Positions 1-9,296 of a DNA stretch of 64,000 bases are shown here, in pieces. The DNA comes from Deltaproteobacteria bacterium. GTDB taxonomy: Bacteria; Bdellovibrionota; Bdellovibrionia; Bdellovibrionales; Bdellovibrionaceae. How positions within the stretch are numbered: the stretch's first letter is position 1; each line of letters opens with the position of its first letter. The translations under genes and the position numbers were made by a program. The notes under the pieces are model-generated. The model saw only the letters and a list, made by a program, of their open reading frames with translations, did not search any database and was not told the origin of the DNA. The DNA lies in NCBI GenBank assembly GCA_017302835.1, contig JAFLCC010000005.1, forward strand, positions 62,001 through 126,000. The letters run 5' to 3'.

Positions 1-68
1 AACCCCCAAGAAGTTAAATAGCTAACACAAAATTACATTTTAAAGTAACAAAGCCCATTTTAGTCGAA

Positions 69-923
69 TTACTTAAACCAGGTTTTCAAATAATGAAATG
101 TTGAATGCTCAGCGATTTTATCAAATCCTTTTCCACTTAAATGGAAGGCATCGGTTAAACTAAAAAGATGCAACATGGATTTTGATGCTAAATGGAAATT
201 AGGATCTCCTCCCGTTCTGAGCGGATCATGAGGTGAAGAAATAAATTCAGGACTAAGCGTTTTTAAAGGGGAAATGTGGGCTTCTGGAATTCCATCGTAG
301 AAATTCATTAAACCATAGTGTTGTATGTAAAATATATTTTTAAAATTTGCCACCTCAGATATTTTTTCAGAAAATCTAATAATAGCTCTATGAATTTCCC
401 CCGGACTTGGTTGTCCCATTTGCTCATAGGCTTTTCGATAGGCTTTGATAGGATGATTTTCTGTAAATCTAGCATAGTCATATCCAGAGAGTAAAATTTT
501 TGCGTGGGGCTTTATTTTAAGCATATGAACTAAAATTTTTTCGATGTCGGATTTTATTTCTTCAAAAATTAAATTTTCTTCTTGGATTGTTAAATGTTTG
601 TTCCAATAATTTAAAAAATCATTGCCGCCAATGCTTAAATAGATAATGTTGGATTCTGTATTTTTATTTAATAGCTTATCTGCATATTTTTGAGTGTTTG
701 ATCCCAGCCATTTTTTTGCTCGCATTCCTGGTTTAGATGAAAAGTAACAAGGGGCTGTTTCTGCCTCAATTTTAAATTTTTCAAATGATTTATCGAAAGA
801 ATGGTGGAAGCACATCAAAAAAGCCCAGCTATCACCAAGAAGAAAAAGTTTTTCTTTACTATGTGCCGTGTTTGCAGAAATCATCAAGAAGGAAAATAGG
901 AAGGTAGTGATCATTTTAGTCAT
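69..923 (-). CDS. Exported SGNH/GDSL-family hydrolase
   Basis: This 284-residue protein begins with a Sec signal peptide (hydrophobic core about residues 6-20, likely cleavage near TAHS). The first block after it is LFLLGDSWAF, which supplies the nucleophile Ser32 of the GDS motif. A GGNDF block near residue 100 matches the SGNH Gly/Asn oxyanion positions, and DAFH near the C-terminus (D258, H261) matches the catalytic DxxH. The family hydrolyses esters, often acyl or acetyl groups on lipids or polysaccharides; the substrate cannot be read here. The start is supported by a GGAG box just upstream on the minus strand. It is monocistronic, with no gene between it and the tRNA gene at 1198. Family assignment is firm; the periplasmic or secreted location is inferred from the signal peptide. 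Confidence 0.8.
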   Translation of the reverse strand: MTKMITTFLFSFLMISANTAHSKEKLFLLGDSWAFLMCFHHSFDKSFEKFKIEAETAPCYFSSKPGMRAKKWLGSNTQKYADKLLNKNTESNIIYLSIGGNDFLNYWNKHLTIQEENLIFEEIKSDIEKILVHMLKIKPHAKILLSGYDYARFTENHPIKAYRKAYEQMGQPSPGEIHRAIIRFSEKISEVANFKNIFYIQHYGLMNFYDGIPEAHISPLKTLSPEFISSPHDPLRTGGDPNFHLASKSMLHLFSLTDAFHLSGKGFDKIAEHSTFHYLKTWFK

Positions 924-1197
924 AAAGTCTCCAATGACTCTCTTCTCGGAATTTAAATTTTTTTTTTGATTATGATGTTAGAGCCATAGAACCTGAATTA
1001 AATATTCTTTTTTGTATCATCCCGGGAAGTTTCAGAACTATCACATCGTCTGGGTATATTAAATTCGTCCACATCCTATAGGACGCACAGGTAATCTATA
1101 AGATTTTAGGCATGACAAGGCATTTAGGCCGACCAATCATCCGTCCCCTCGATCAATCTGTCACACTGGAGGACAGAAATTCGGGTTAATGGATAAA

Positions 1198-1274
<77 letters not shown>

Positions 1275-1290
1275 TTTAAAAGTTCATTGA

Positions 1291-1319
1291 GTTATATAAA
1301 CTAACTGGAACGATTTCAA
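1291..1319 (-). promoter_or_regulatory. Sigma70-type promoter of tRNA-Asp
   Basis: On the minus strand TTGAAA (1314-1319) is followed after exactly 17 bases by TATAAC (1291-1296). Both hexamers match the consensus at five of six positions. The -10 box ends 16 bases before the tRNA 5' end, so transcription would start a few bases ahead of the mature tRNA. No competing gene lies in this stretch. Confidence 0.7.
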
Positions 1320-1384
1320 CAAAAAAGTGGAAATTAAACCAAACAATGTCCTTTTTGATTAAAAAAATCGCAATTAGCATGTAA

Positions 1385-2401
1385 CTACCAAAGAACGGGT
1401 TCAATTTCTAAGCGTATCTGAAATTTGATTTCAATGGCAGAAATCATTTTTTGAGCTAAGTTTTGGACGTCCTTAAGCTGAGCTTGTCCAAGATTAACCA
1501 TGATCAGTGCTTGCTTCTCATAAATTGAAACGGAACCAAGGCTAGAGCCTTTAAAACCACACAATTCAATGAGTTGACCGGCAGATAGTTTTACCTGCTC
1601 AGTTCCGGCAGGATAGGAAACAAGTTGAGGATAAAGGGATTTTAACTTTTTCCATTCAGAGGTTTTGATCAGAGGATTTTTAAAAAAGCTTCCAACGTTA
1701 GGGAGTTTTTCAAGATTTGGAAGCTTTTTGGTTCGAATTTCTTTTACTTTTTCAGAGATGAGTTCGGGAGTTGGGGTCACAGATTGAAAAGAATCTTTAA
1801 GCTCTCCATAAGAGAATTCAAGGTGATTCTTTTTGGGTATTTTAAAAATGACGTCAGTAATAAAAAAATCATCATAACTTGCATCTTTAAATACGGAATA
1901 GCGATAACTAAACTGGCACTCATGATTGTTAAGTGTTTTTTCTATTCCAGAATTTAGGTGAACCCCTTTTACTTGGTCAATAAAGTTTTTAACCTCGGAA
2001 CCGTAGGCTCCGATGTTTTGAATGGGAGCAGCGCCAACGGTACCTGGGATTAAGGATAAATTTTCAAGGCCATAGATTTTGTGGTTTAAGGTCCAAGAAA
2101 TAAAATCGTTCCAATTTTCTCCACTGCCAATATTTAAAAAATAATCGTCATTCGTCTCATTTAAAGAGTCGACAAATAACTTTTTTAAATTATTTTTTAA
2201 GACAATGCCTTTGATGTTTTCAGAGAGAATAATATTAGAACCACCACCAAGAATTCTCTTTTTTAGATGTCTAAATTCAGATTTACAGACAAACTGACGA
2301 AGATCCGCTAAGTTGTTTATTTCAAAAAAAAACTCACAATGACTTGTGAGTTTAAAAGTATTCAAAGACGTCAAAGAATGATTCTTTTTAAGTTCGATCA
2401 T
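1385..2401 (-). CDS. murB: UDP-N-acetylenolpyruvoylglucosamine reductase MurB
   Basis: This FAD enzyme reduces UDP-GlcNAc-enolpyruvate to UDP-MurNAc with NADPH, the second committed step of peptidoglycan precursor synthesis in the cytoplasm. The 338-residue protein has the N-terminal NTFKL start, the FAD-binding RILGGGSNIIL block, and the SLIPGTVGAAPIQNIGAYG segment that contacts the flavin and substrate. GSFFKNP carries the catalytic Ser proton donor, and the C-terminal LEIEPVLW carries the conserved Glu. The YRYSVFKD loop and the length place it with type I (Escherichia-like) MurB. It is followed on the same strand only by the tRNA gene. The ATG start matches the family N-terminus. Confidence 0.95.
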   Translation of the reverse strand: MIELKKNHSLTSLNTFKLTSHCEFFFEINNLADLRQFVCKSEFRHLKKRILGGGSNIILSENIKGIVLKNNLKKLFVDSLNETNDDYFLNIGSGENWNDFISWTLNHKIYGLENLSLIPGTVGAAPIQNIGAYGSEVKNFIDQVKGVHLNSGIEKTLNNHECQFSYRYSVFKDASYDDFFITDVIFKIPKKNHLEFSYGELKDSFQSVTPTPELISEKVKEIRTKKLPNLEKLPNVGSFFKNPLIKTSEWKKLKSLYPQLVSYPAGTEQVKLSAGQLIELCGFKGSSLGSVSIYEKQALIMVNLGQAQLKDVQNLAQKMISAIEIKFQIRLEIEPVLW

Positions 2402-2438
2402 TTTCAGACAATAACATTAAAAGTTAACGAGAATAAAT

Positions 2439-2846
2439 TTATTTTTTTAATCGAGTATCTAGTAATTCTTGGAATGCATAAAGGGCATCAACCCAAGTAA
2501 AAATTCCAACCAGTTTGTGATTATCAATAACTAGGACAGAACCATATTTATGCTCTGCCATTTGAGAGCAGACATCATTAAGGGTAGCCTTAGGAGAAAC
2601 TGAAAATGGGTCCGAAGAGAGAGCTTCTTCGACGGTTACTTTTTCAGGATCAACATCTTTAAGGCTGGTAACCATTTTAATATCCCGGTCTGATAAAATC
2701 CCCACCAGTTGTCCCCCTTTTAATACGGGAAGATGTCTGAATCGGTGTTCGTGCATTAATTTTGAGGCCTTTTCCAGGCTCTGCTCAGCGCCAATAGTGG
2801 TAGGTGCACTGGTCATGTATTTATCTATGGTAGGGATGGACTTCAT
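2439..2846 (-). CDS. Stand-alone CBS-pair protein
   Basis: The 135-residue cytoplasmic protein consists almost entirely of two CBS domains, roughly residues 10-60 and 75-128. The first has the typical HRFRHLPVLKGGQLVGILSDRD block and the second GSVLVIDNHKLVGIFTWVDAL. CBS pairs of this size (a Bateman module) bind adenosine nucleotides such as AMP, ATP or SAM and act as energy sensors, sometimes bound to partner enzymes. No catalytic domain is fused and the neighbours (murB downstream, a VWA lipoprotein upstream) do not point to a partner. An AGGAG box sits correctly ahead of the ATG. Domain call is firm; ligand and role are unknown. Confidence 0.88.
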   Translation of the reverse strand: MKSIPTIDKYMTSAPTTIGAEQSLEKASKLMHEHRFRHLPVLKGGQLVGILSDRDIKMVTSLKDVDPEKVTVEEALSSDPFSVSPKATLNDVCSQMAEHKYGSVLVIDNHKLVGIFTWVDALYAFQELLDTRLKK

Positions 2847-3039
2847 GGGGTCTCCTTTGTTGAAGGTTAAAATAAACGTAACGATTCAGCCGTTGGCTGA
2901 TTAAAATTTGAACCTAAATGGATTAGGAACAGCAATTGATTCTAGTAAACTGATGGGGTTTGAGTATGATTGCAATCATGATATGGAATAAATTAGGACT
3001 TATATTGACTCAGCTTGTCTGAATTTATTTCCTTAGGAA

Positions 3040-3069
3040 AAATTAGGGGCCAGGGAGGCCTCCTAATTT
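3040..3069 (-). terminator. Terminator of the VWA lipoprotein gene
   Basis: AAATTAGG (3040-3047) pairs with CCTAATTT (3062-3069), and an inner GGCC/GGCC pair extends the stem with one bulge. On the minus strand the hairpin is followed by a short T-run. It lies 13 bases past the stop codon at 3082. Confidence 0.6.
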
Positions 3070-3081
3070 AAATAAGAGTTC

Positions 3082-4713
3082 CTATTTTAAACATGAATAT
3101 TGAACGCTGTATTTACCTGGTTCTAGCTCGGCATTAAACTTCAAGTTAACACCCTCCACGATAAAAGCAGGGTTTATCACCACTCCATTTTTTGAAATGG
3201 TGATAGGGTAGCCTTCTAGAGGTGCACATTGCAGAGTTAATGTCTTGAGTAAATTGCGGATACCCTCAGCAACTCCTCTGACTTGGTTAGCGTAGTCCAT
3301 TTCACAAACATTACCGATAATACCACCAGTTAAATTTGATAGGATAGAGTACCTTTCACCATAAGTGGCTCCATAAGTAGATCTGCAAGCCGTATCACCT
3401 GGTCGAGTGATTATTGAATGGAAGCTAAATCTCTTTTGACCTGACCATGAGGAGTGAATTAAGTTGAGTAAGGCTTGGGGGTCGTTTTTAGTGGTATTGT
3501 CAGATTCATCTTCATCTGAAATTAACACCACTGCCAGTTGAGAATCTGATCTCATAAAAGAACGCATGTTAGATTCGTTATTATTGTACCTCTCTACTGA
3601 ACGATAAACAGCCCTGATTCCTTGTTCTGATCCAGAGCCCGTTTCTGGGCGTTGCAAAGTTTGGCTCAGCTGAGTTTGAGCGGTGGCCACTTCTTGACTT
3701 GAATCAATTATGTACCGTCCATTTCCATTTTTTATGGGTATCAAACGGCCATCACCGAGATTGATATCTCGAGGATCCGTAGTGGTGACCGCTAATTGGT
3801 AATTTAGTCCAGTGAGAATAGATAGAAATTGTGAGGTTCTCTGAGCCATGCTTTGTTGTTCATATTGCATGGATCCTGAATTATCGATAACAAACAAAAT
3901 ATCTACTTTTTTATAATCATTGACATCAACTTCTTGCGTGAGAAGACGGGTGAGGGAGTTCACTTTCCAAGAGACAGAAGCTCTTGATAAATTATGAAGT
4001 TCATCTTCGGCTTCAACAGAGAAGAGGTAATTTCCTTGGGGTAGGGAAGGGATGGTGATCCCACTGAGTCCCGCGAAACACTCTTTTTGTATTTCGTTAA
4101 GCTTACATTTAACGGAGATGACTTTTGAGATTTTATCAGTAACATTTACTGAAATATCTACTTTTGTTCCTTCTTCGAGAGTAGCTTGGGGATATTTTTG
4201 AAACAAAATATCAGGGCCTTGATTATCAAAAATTATCGACTTCCGATAACAAGGAGAAAGGCCTCCTTCCCAGTCTTGAAATCTGACCGTCACCGAAGCC
4301 AAAGCAGCTAAGGAGCTCAGCTGAAAACTTTTTACCGGCGCATAGGTCTCCCAGATTCCATCAGAACAATCAACAGCGCTTCCTATTTTTACAGAGTAAG
4401 GACTCAAGGTTCTTAATTGCAATTGGACCAAAGGCGATGAGGTTGCAGGTTCATCATTGTTAATAGAAAAACCTTCTTCAATACTCAAATCGGGAGGAGT
4501 TTCAGGAGGAACAACGGGCAGAGTGCCATTATCACCTTGGTGAGGAGGGGGGACATTAGGATCTTGGGTTATTGTAAAGTCAGGTGTCGATGTTGGGTTG
4601 GATCCATCTTGAGTGCTGGTACTCGATACGGTGGATTCTGTCACTCCTGTTGTTTTAATAAAATCACAGGAAACCAAACTAAGAGAAGAGACGAGAAAAA
4701 TTAAAGTTTTCAT
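3082..4713 (-). CDS. Lipoprotein with von Willebrand factor A domain
   Basis: The 543-residue product starts with a lipoprotein signal peptide with lipobox LVSC (Cys16). The residue after Cys is Asp, which in enterobacteria favours retention in the inner membrane. A Thr/Ser/Pro-rich linker (about 20-80) is followed by Ig-like repeats (about 95-250), and then a VWA domain whose MIDAS loop DNSGSM (D277, S279, S281) is intact, followed by a VVLISDEDESDN strand. VWA domains with an intact MIDAS bind a partner through a divalent cation. The C-terminus has another small beta domain. The gene is monocistronic and divergent from the tolC-like gene at 4909. Whether it is an adhesin or an assembly factor cannot be read from the sequence. 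Confidence 0.82.
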   Translation of the reverse strand: MKTLIFLVSSLSLVSCDFIKTTGVTESTVSSTSTQDGSNPTSTPDFTITQDPNVPPPHQGDNGTLPVVPPETPPDLSIEEGFSINNDEPATSSPLVQLQLRTLSPYSVKIGSAVDCSDGIWETYAPVKSFQLSSLAALASVTVRFQDWEGGLSPCYRKSIIFDNQGPDILFQKYPQATLEEGTKVDISVNVTDKISKVISVKCKLNEIQKECFAGLSGITIPSLPQGNYLFSVEAEDELHNLSRASVSWKVNSLTRLLTQEVDVNDYKKVDILFVIDNSGSMQYEQQSMAQRTSQFLSILTGLNYQLAVTTTDPRDINLGDGRLIPIKNGNGRYIIDSSQEVATAQTQLSQTLQRPETGSGSEQGIRAVYRSVERYNNNESNMRSFMRSDSQLAVVLISDEDESDNTTKNDPQALLNLIHSSWSGQKRFSFHSIITRPGDTACRSTYGATYGERYSILSNLTGGIIGNVCEMDYANQVRGVAEGIRNLLKTLTLQCAPLEGYPITISKNGVVINPAFIVEGVNLKFNAELEPGKYSVQYSCLK

Positions 4714-4908
4714 ATTGCTTAACTCCTTTAAACAAACTTAAACAAGTAGCTGTTGCTGTCTGGATAAATGTTAAGACTAAATTAATATTAATTAAAGAAA
4801 ACTCTATTCAGAATACCAAACAGAGAACTTTGTCTACGCTGGAAACGAAATAAAAAAATATACTGTATTAATGTTTGTCAGTTTTCTAAAAAACCGGTAA
4901 AAGAAGGT

Positions 4909-6198
4909 ATGAAATTAAGAGGGAATCTTATTTTATTTTCGATTCTGTTTTGTGTGATTGATATGATCACCGCATTTGCGACCGCATCGACAACCTCATT
5001 GCAAACGTCCTTGTCGTTGCAAGAGTGTATCAAAATGACCATGGAGAACAACCTAAGTATTAAGTCGGCTGAGGCAGAATACAAGTCTATTAAAGAGCTA
5101 GAGGGTGTGGCGTCTTCTGGTAATTTGCCTGAAGTAAGCGCCAGTATCTCTGCTACCAGGAGCTATAGTGAATTGTCATCTCCCTTGGTTCAAAATAATA
5201 TTTCAGGAGTTTTGTCAGTTTCTCAAAATTTATTTTCGGGTTTTTTAGATGAAAATAAAATTAAAGAAGCTCGAGTCAAAACATTGATTGCAAAAATAAA
5301 TCTCAAACAAGTTAAAATTAAAATAAGTTCAGATTTAAAACAGGCCTATTATCAATATCAATACGCCTTTGAGTTGACTAAGTTATCAAAAAAAATTTTA
5401 GATAGACGGAAGGACAACTTAAAAAATGTTGAATTAATGTTTTCCAGTGGAAGAGAAAATAAGGGATCTTTTTTAGTGTCGGAGGCCTATTTTCAACAAG
5501 CGCAATTTGAACTAAAACAAACAGAAGTGATGTTAAAGAATAGCCAAAGTAGTTTATATTCTGTCATTGGGCTTGCCGAACCTGAAGAAATTTTACCGCC
5601 AGACCCCTTGCTGTTAGTCCCTGTGGTGCTAGAAAAACCTCAGTTTAAAGAATTAGCTAAGGCCTCATTAGAATATCAGTTGACGCAGCAACAAGAAGAA
5701 GCGGCTAGGATCGTCATTGAAAAGGCTAAAAGTGCTTATTATCCAAGCCTCGTCTTGTCTGGAAATACAGGGAAGTATGATGAGAATTTCCCACTTAATT
5801 ATAATAAATGGTTTTTGGGTTTAAGTTTAACAGTCCCTCTTTATTCTGGAGGCAGAGACAGTGCTCAGTACCATTCTTCTTTGGAACAATGGAAGTCAGA
5901 ACAAATCAAAACCAGAAATAAGGAAAATGAGTTAGTAACCAAGTTAAAATCAACTTTTTCAAAGTATGAGTTATCAATTGAAAAATATAAAGTTGATGAA
6001 AAATTTGAATTTGCAGGAAAAATGAGATCGGAAATTGGAAAACAAAAGTACAATAACGGCCTGATGAAATTTGAAGATTGGAATACCATTGAAAATGATT
6101 TGATACTTCGAGAAAAAACCACTTTATCCAGTAAAAACGATATTCTTGTCAGTGAAGTCAATTGGGAAAAAGAAAAAGGTGTTGGGGTGTTCGAGTGA
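4909..6198 (+). CDS. TolC-family outer membrane efflux protein
   Basis: The 429-residue protein has a signal peptide (hydrophobic core about residues 6-24) and the two-repeat, heptad-rich helical pattern of outer membrane efflux (OEP) proteins. A typical LSLQECIKMTMENNLSI opening, SVSQNLFSG ahead of the first long hairpin, and LTVPLYSGGRDSA ahead of the second are visible. TolC-like trimers form the outer membrane duct of tripartite exporters. Its last four bases overlap the GTG start of the periplasmic adaptor gene, and the MacB-like ABC protein follows, so the three form one efflux operon. An AAGAAGG box precedes the ATG. Substrate is not predictable. Confidence 0.9.
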   Translation: MKLRGNLILFSILFCVIDMITAFATASTTSLQTSLSLQECIKMTMENNLSIKSAEAEYKSIKELEGVASSGNLPEVSASISATRSYSELSSPLVQNNISGVLSVSQNLFSGFLDENKIKEARVKTLIAKINLKQVKIKISSDLKQAYYQYQYAFELTKLSKKILDRRKDNLKNVELMFSSGRENKGSFLVSEAYFQQAQFELKQTEVMLKNSQSSLYSVIGLAEPEEILPPDPLLLVPVVLEKPQFKELAKASLEYQLTQQQEEAARIVIEKAKSAYYPSLVLSGNTGKYDENFPLNYNKWFLGLSLTVPLYSGGRDSAQYHSSLEQWKSEQIKTRNKENELVTKLKSTFSKYELSIEKYKVDEKFEFAGKMRSEIGKQKYNNGLMKFEDWNTIENDLILREKTTLSSKNDILVSEVNWEKEKGVGVFE

Positions 6199-7172
6199 AA
6201 AAAATTTTTCTAGTTTTGATTTTTATTTCAGTCATTATTTTCGGTTTAGTAAAATATTTCATCTTGGGCTCTTCAACTAAAGTTCCCATGATTGAAAAAG
6301 AGATTGCTAAGGGAAATATTCAAGTAACTATTCTAGCGACGGGTACGGTACAACCAGAAAATCGATTGGAGATCAAGCCTCCCGTTGCGGGAAGAATTGA
6401 AAGAGTTTTGGTTCAAGAGGGAGTGAAAGTAAGAAAAGGACAGATTCTCGCTTGGATGAGTTCAACAGAACGAGCTGCACTTATTGATTCGGCTAGGTCT
6501 CAAGGTGCGGAGGAGTTAAAAAAATGGGAAGAATTATATAAACCAACCCCGATCATTGCTCCTCTTGAGGGCATGATCATCCGAAAGAATGTTGAAGAAG
6601 GACAAACCTTTGCCACAAATGATGCCGTCCTAGTGATGTCCAATAGACTCACTATTAAGGCTCAAGTGGACGAGACGGATCTCGCACAAATTAAGATAAA
6701 TCAAAATTGCGAAGTCAGGTTAGACTCTTATCCTGATGAGAAGGTAGATTCAAAAGTAGAGCGTATTGCCTATGAGGCGAAAACAGTCAACAATGTTACC
6801 ACTTATATCATCGATGTTTTGCCTCTGAAGGCGCCTGAGTTTATGCGCAGTGGGATGACCGCAAATATTACTTTTTTTGTGAAAAGCAAAGAGAATATTC
6901 TTGTTGTTCCCACAGAATTTATTATTTATGAAAAAGGAAAACCAAATGTGTTATTGAAAAATAGCGCCAATGAATTTCAGCTCAAAGAAATAAACCTTGG
7001 TGTTTCTGAAGGGAAACTTACTGAAGTCTTAGATGGGTTGAAAGCGGGTGACGTTGTGGCTCTCAAAGTGGATTCTAAAGAAGAAAAGAAATCAAGTCCT
7101 TTTATGCCTTTCAATAATAGAAGCAAAAAAACGCCGTCTAAATCAGCTCATCCTCAGGGGTTACGCCTATGA
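6195..7172 (+). CDS. MacA-like periplasmic adaptor (HlyD/MFP family)
   Basis: I place the start at GTG 6195, which overlaps the upstream stop codon as GTGA and puts the signal anchor (KKIFLVLIFISVIIFG) at the N-terminus; an ATG at 6162 is in frame but would add a charged tail ahead of the signal. The 325-residue protein has a lipoyl-like half (ATGTVQPENRLEIKPPVAGRI and APLEGMIIRKNVEEGQTF) and a beta-barrel domain after it. The helical hairpin between the lipoyl halves is very short, about 30 residues, whereas classical MacA or AcrA hairpins are much longer. It should link the TolC-like duct to the MacB-like ABC protein. Its stop codon lies inside the left arm of the palindromic repeat at 7155, so the last residues are encoded by that element. 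Confidence 0.88.
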   Translation: MKKIFLVLIFISVIIFGLVKYFILGSSTKVPMIEKEIAKGNIQVTILATGTVQPENRLEIKPPVAGRIERVLVQEGVKVRKGQILAWMSSTERAALIDSARSQGAEELKKWEELYKPTPIIAPLEGMIIRKNVEEGQTFATNDAVLVMSNRLTIKAQVDETDLAQIKINQNCEVRLDSYPDEKVDSKVERIAYEAKTVNNVTTYIIDVLPLKAPEFMRSGMTANITFFVKSKENILVVPTEFIIYEKGKPNVLLKNSANEFQLKEINLGVSEGKLTEVLDGLKAGDVVALKVDSKEEKKSSPFMPFNNRSKKTPSKSAHPQGLRL

Positions 7173-7278
7173 CTCAACTCTTCGTTCTCGTCGGTCGAAA
7201 CTCCCTGCGACTTGGCTTTGCCAGGCCTCAGTCGCCTCCCTCCTGCGGCCTCGATTTGAGTCATAGGCGTAACCCCTG
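7155..7278. repeat. Palindromic repeat element, copy 1 (23-bp arms)
   Basis: A perfect 23-bp inverted repeat (7155-7177 and 7256-7278) flanks a 78-bp core that contains its own small hairpin (GCGACT at 7207-7212 with AGTCGC at 7230-7235). A second copy with the same core lies at 32567-32686. The arms of the two copies differ at three positions, and every difference is compensated in the opposite arm. A 7-bp direct repeat GCTCATC (7146-7152 and 7279-7285) nearly abuts the element and could be a target duplication. It holds the stop codon of the adaptor gene and separates it from the ABC gene. No coding capacity is convincing. Confidence 0.85.
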
Positions 7279-7298
7279 GCTCATCAGGGTCCTTAATT

Positions 7299-9296
7299 AT
7301 GATTGAAATTAAAAATATCAAAAAATCCTACCAAATGGGAAAGCAAACTCTAGAAATTCTCAAAGGTGTGGATTTAAAAATAAATGATGGCGAATTTGTT
7401 GCCATCATGGGACCTTCAGGTTCTGGTAAATCAACTCTTATGAATATATTGGGCTTGCTGGATATCCCAAGTTCGGGATCCTACAACTTAAATGGCGTCG
7501 AAGTTTCCAAGATGTCGGAAGATGAATTGGCCCATTTAAGAAGACAAGAAATTGGTTTTATTTTTCAGCAATTTAATTTGTTGCCAAGAATCAGCGCTCT
7601 TGAAAATGTTGCCTTGCCTTTAAATTACTCCAAAAAATATATAGGTTTGGAAAGAGCAAAAGAGCTTCTTGAGTCGGTAGGTCTCACGACAAGAATGATG
7701 CATAAACCAAATGAGCTTTCGGGGGGGCAGCAACAAAGGGTGGCCATTTCGAGGTCTCTTGTAAATAGCCCGAGAATGATTCTTGCCGATGAGCCGACGG
7801 GAAATTTAGATTCTGTCAGCCAAAAAGAAATTTTAAAAATCCTAAAAGAATTAAATGCAAAGGGTATCACCATTGTGATTGTGACCCATGAGGAAGATAT
7901 AGCAAAGGAAGCAAGAAGGATTATTCGAATTAAAGATGGTCTCATCTATTCTGATGACATCAGAATGGATGAAATTAGTTCAGAAGTGATCAGCCTAAGT
8001 ACGACGCTTTTGAAGGAAAGAGCAAAGACAAAAGACCATGAAGATAAAAATAAAAAATGGAATTTAATTCATGGGCTGAAAGATTTTTTAAATTATTTTC
8101 AACAAGGATTCAAAACATTGATGGCCAATAAAATCAGAACTTTCTTGTCCATGTTGGGAATTCTAATTGGTGTGGGTGCTGTGGTGGCCATGCTGGCCCT
8201 AGGAAAAGGGGCACAGAAGGCCATTGAAGAGCAGCTCTCCTCGTTGGGGTCCAATCTTATTATGATTCGACCAGGAAATATTCGTGTTGGTGGAGTAACC
8301 CAAGAATCGGGAGCGGCCAATAGATTGATGTTTGAAGATCTAAGCCATATAGCTACGAAAATTGACAACATCAAGGGTGTTGTCGGCCAAGTGAGCGGTC
8401 GAGGACAACTGACGGCTTTATCAAAAAATTGGAACACAACAGTGCAAGGGGTTTCTTCAACTTGGTATCGTGTTCATAACTCCGAACCCAAGCAAGGTCG
8501 AATCTATTCGGAAGCAGAAGACACCGCACGGTCACGAGTGGCTTTAATCGGTGAGACGGTCAGAAGAGAATTATTTGGCGAACAAAACCCAATTGGAGAA
8601 ATGGTTAAAATAAATAAAGTTAATTTTCAGATTATTGGTCTCCTTCCTGAAAAAGGGGGGAATAGTTTTAGGGATCAGGATGATGTGGTAATGATTCCCT
8701 TACAAACCGGGATGAAGAGATTATTTGGAAAAATTAATTTAGATATGATTGAAGTGGAAATCAACAATCAAGAAAACATTGAACTCGCCATTGATCACAT
8801 CAATCAGTTATTGACAGATTTGCACAAAATACCTTTGTCCCAACAAAGTGATGCCTTTCAAATTCGTAATATGGCAGATATCCAGCAGGCAATGCAACAA
8901 AGCAGTCAAACCATGTCGATGCTTTTGGCAGCCATTGCGACCATTTCATTGCTTGTTGGGGGGATTGGAATTATGAATATCATGCTGGTCTCGGTCACAG
9001 AAAGAACCCGTGAGATTGGCTTGCGAAAAGCCATTGGGGCTCAAAGGGTCGATATTTTACTTCAGTTTTTATCAGAGTCTATCGTCGTAAGTGTTATTGG
9101 TGGACTCCTTGGTATTTTATTGGGTTGGAGTTTGACGACCTTACTTTCGAGTTTGCTGGGGTGGTCTACTTTTGTATCATGGCAGTCAGTTCTCCTCTCT
9201 TTTTTCTTTTCTGCCATGATTGGCATTATTTTCGGAGTTTATCCAGCCAGAAAAGCATCTTTGCTTCATCCCATTGAAGCCCTAAGGTATGAATAA
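7299..9296 (+). CDS. MacB-like ABC exporter (ATPase-permease fusion)
   Basis: This 665-residue protein has an N-terminal ABC ATPase with Walker A GPSGSGKS (38-45), signature LSGGQQQRV, and Walker B ILADEPTGNLDS. A linker, a first membrane segment (about residue 280), a large MacB-type periplasmic domain, and three C-terminal membrane segments of the FtsX type follow (SLLVGGIGIMNIMLVSVTER is the hallmark stretch). MacB dimers are mechanotransmitters that push substrates from the periplasm through a TolC duct, using a MacA adaptor. The gene order TolC-adaptor-MacB agrees. In other bacteria substrates include macrolides, toxins, siderophores and lipoproteins; none is indicated here. The next gene starts on the base after its stop codon. 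Confidence 0.92.
   Translation: MIEIKNIKKSYQMGKQTLEILKGVDLKINDGEFVAIMGPSGSGKSTLMNILGLLDIPSSGSYNLNGVEVSKMSEDELAHLRRQEIGFIFQQFNLLPRISALENVALPLNYSKKYIGLERAKELLESVGLTTRMMHKPNELSGGQQQRVAISRSLVNSPRMILADEPTGNLDSVSQKEILKILKELNAKGITIVIVTHEEDIAKEARRIIRIKDGLIYSDDIRMDEISSEVISLSTTLLKERAKTKDHEDKNKKWNLIHGLKDFLNYFQQGFKTLMANKIRTFLSMLGILIGVGAVVAMLALGKGAQKAIEEQLSSLGSNLIMIRPGNIRVGGVTQESGAANRLMFEDLSHIATKIDNIKGVVGQVSGRGQLTALSKNWNTTVQGVSSTWYRVHNSEPKQGRIYSEAEDTARSRVALIGETVRRELFGEQNPIGEMVKINKVNFQIIGLLPEKGGNSFRDQDDVVMIPLQTGMKRLFGKINLDMIEVEINNQENIELAIDHINQLLTDLHKIPLSQQSDAFQIRNMADIQQAMQQSSQTMSMLLAAIATISLLVGGIGIMNIMLVSVTERTREIGLRKAIGAQRVDILLQFLSESIVVSVIGGLLGILLGWSLTTLLSSLLGWSTFVSWQSVLLSFFFSAMIGIIFGVYPARKASLLHPIEALRYE

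Noticed and set aside
924-1197. A gene or small RNA between the SGNH gene and tRNA-Asp
   Set aside because: No open frame with a ribosome site; short hairpins such as GTCC/GGAC near 1069-1084 are too weak to call.
7048-7266. A 72-codon frame across the palindromic repeat
   Set aside because: It overlaps the adaptor gene in another frame and then runs through the repeat core; no ribosome site and no protein-like composition.
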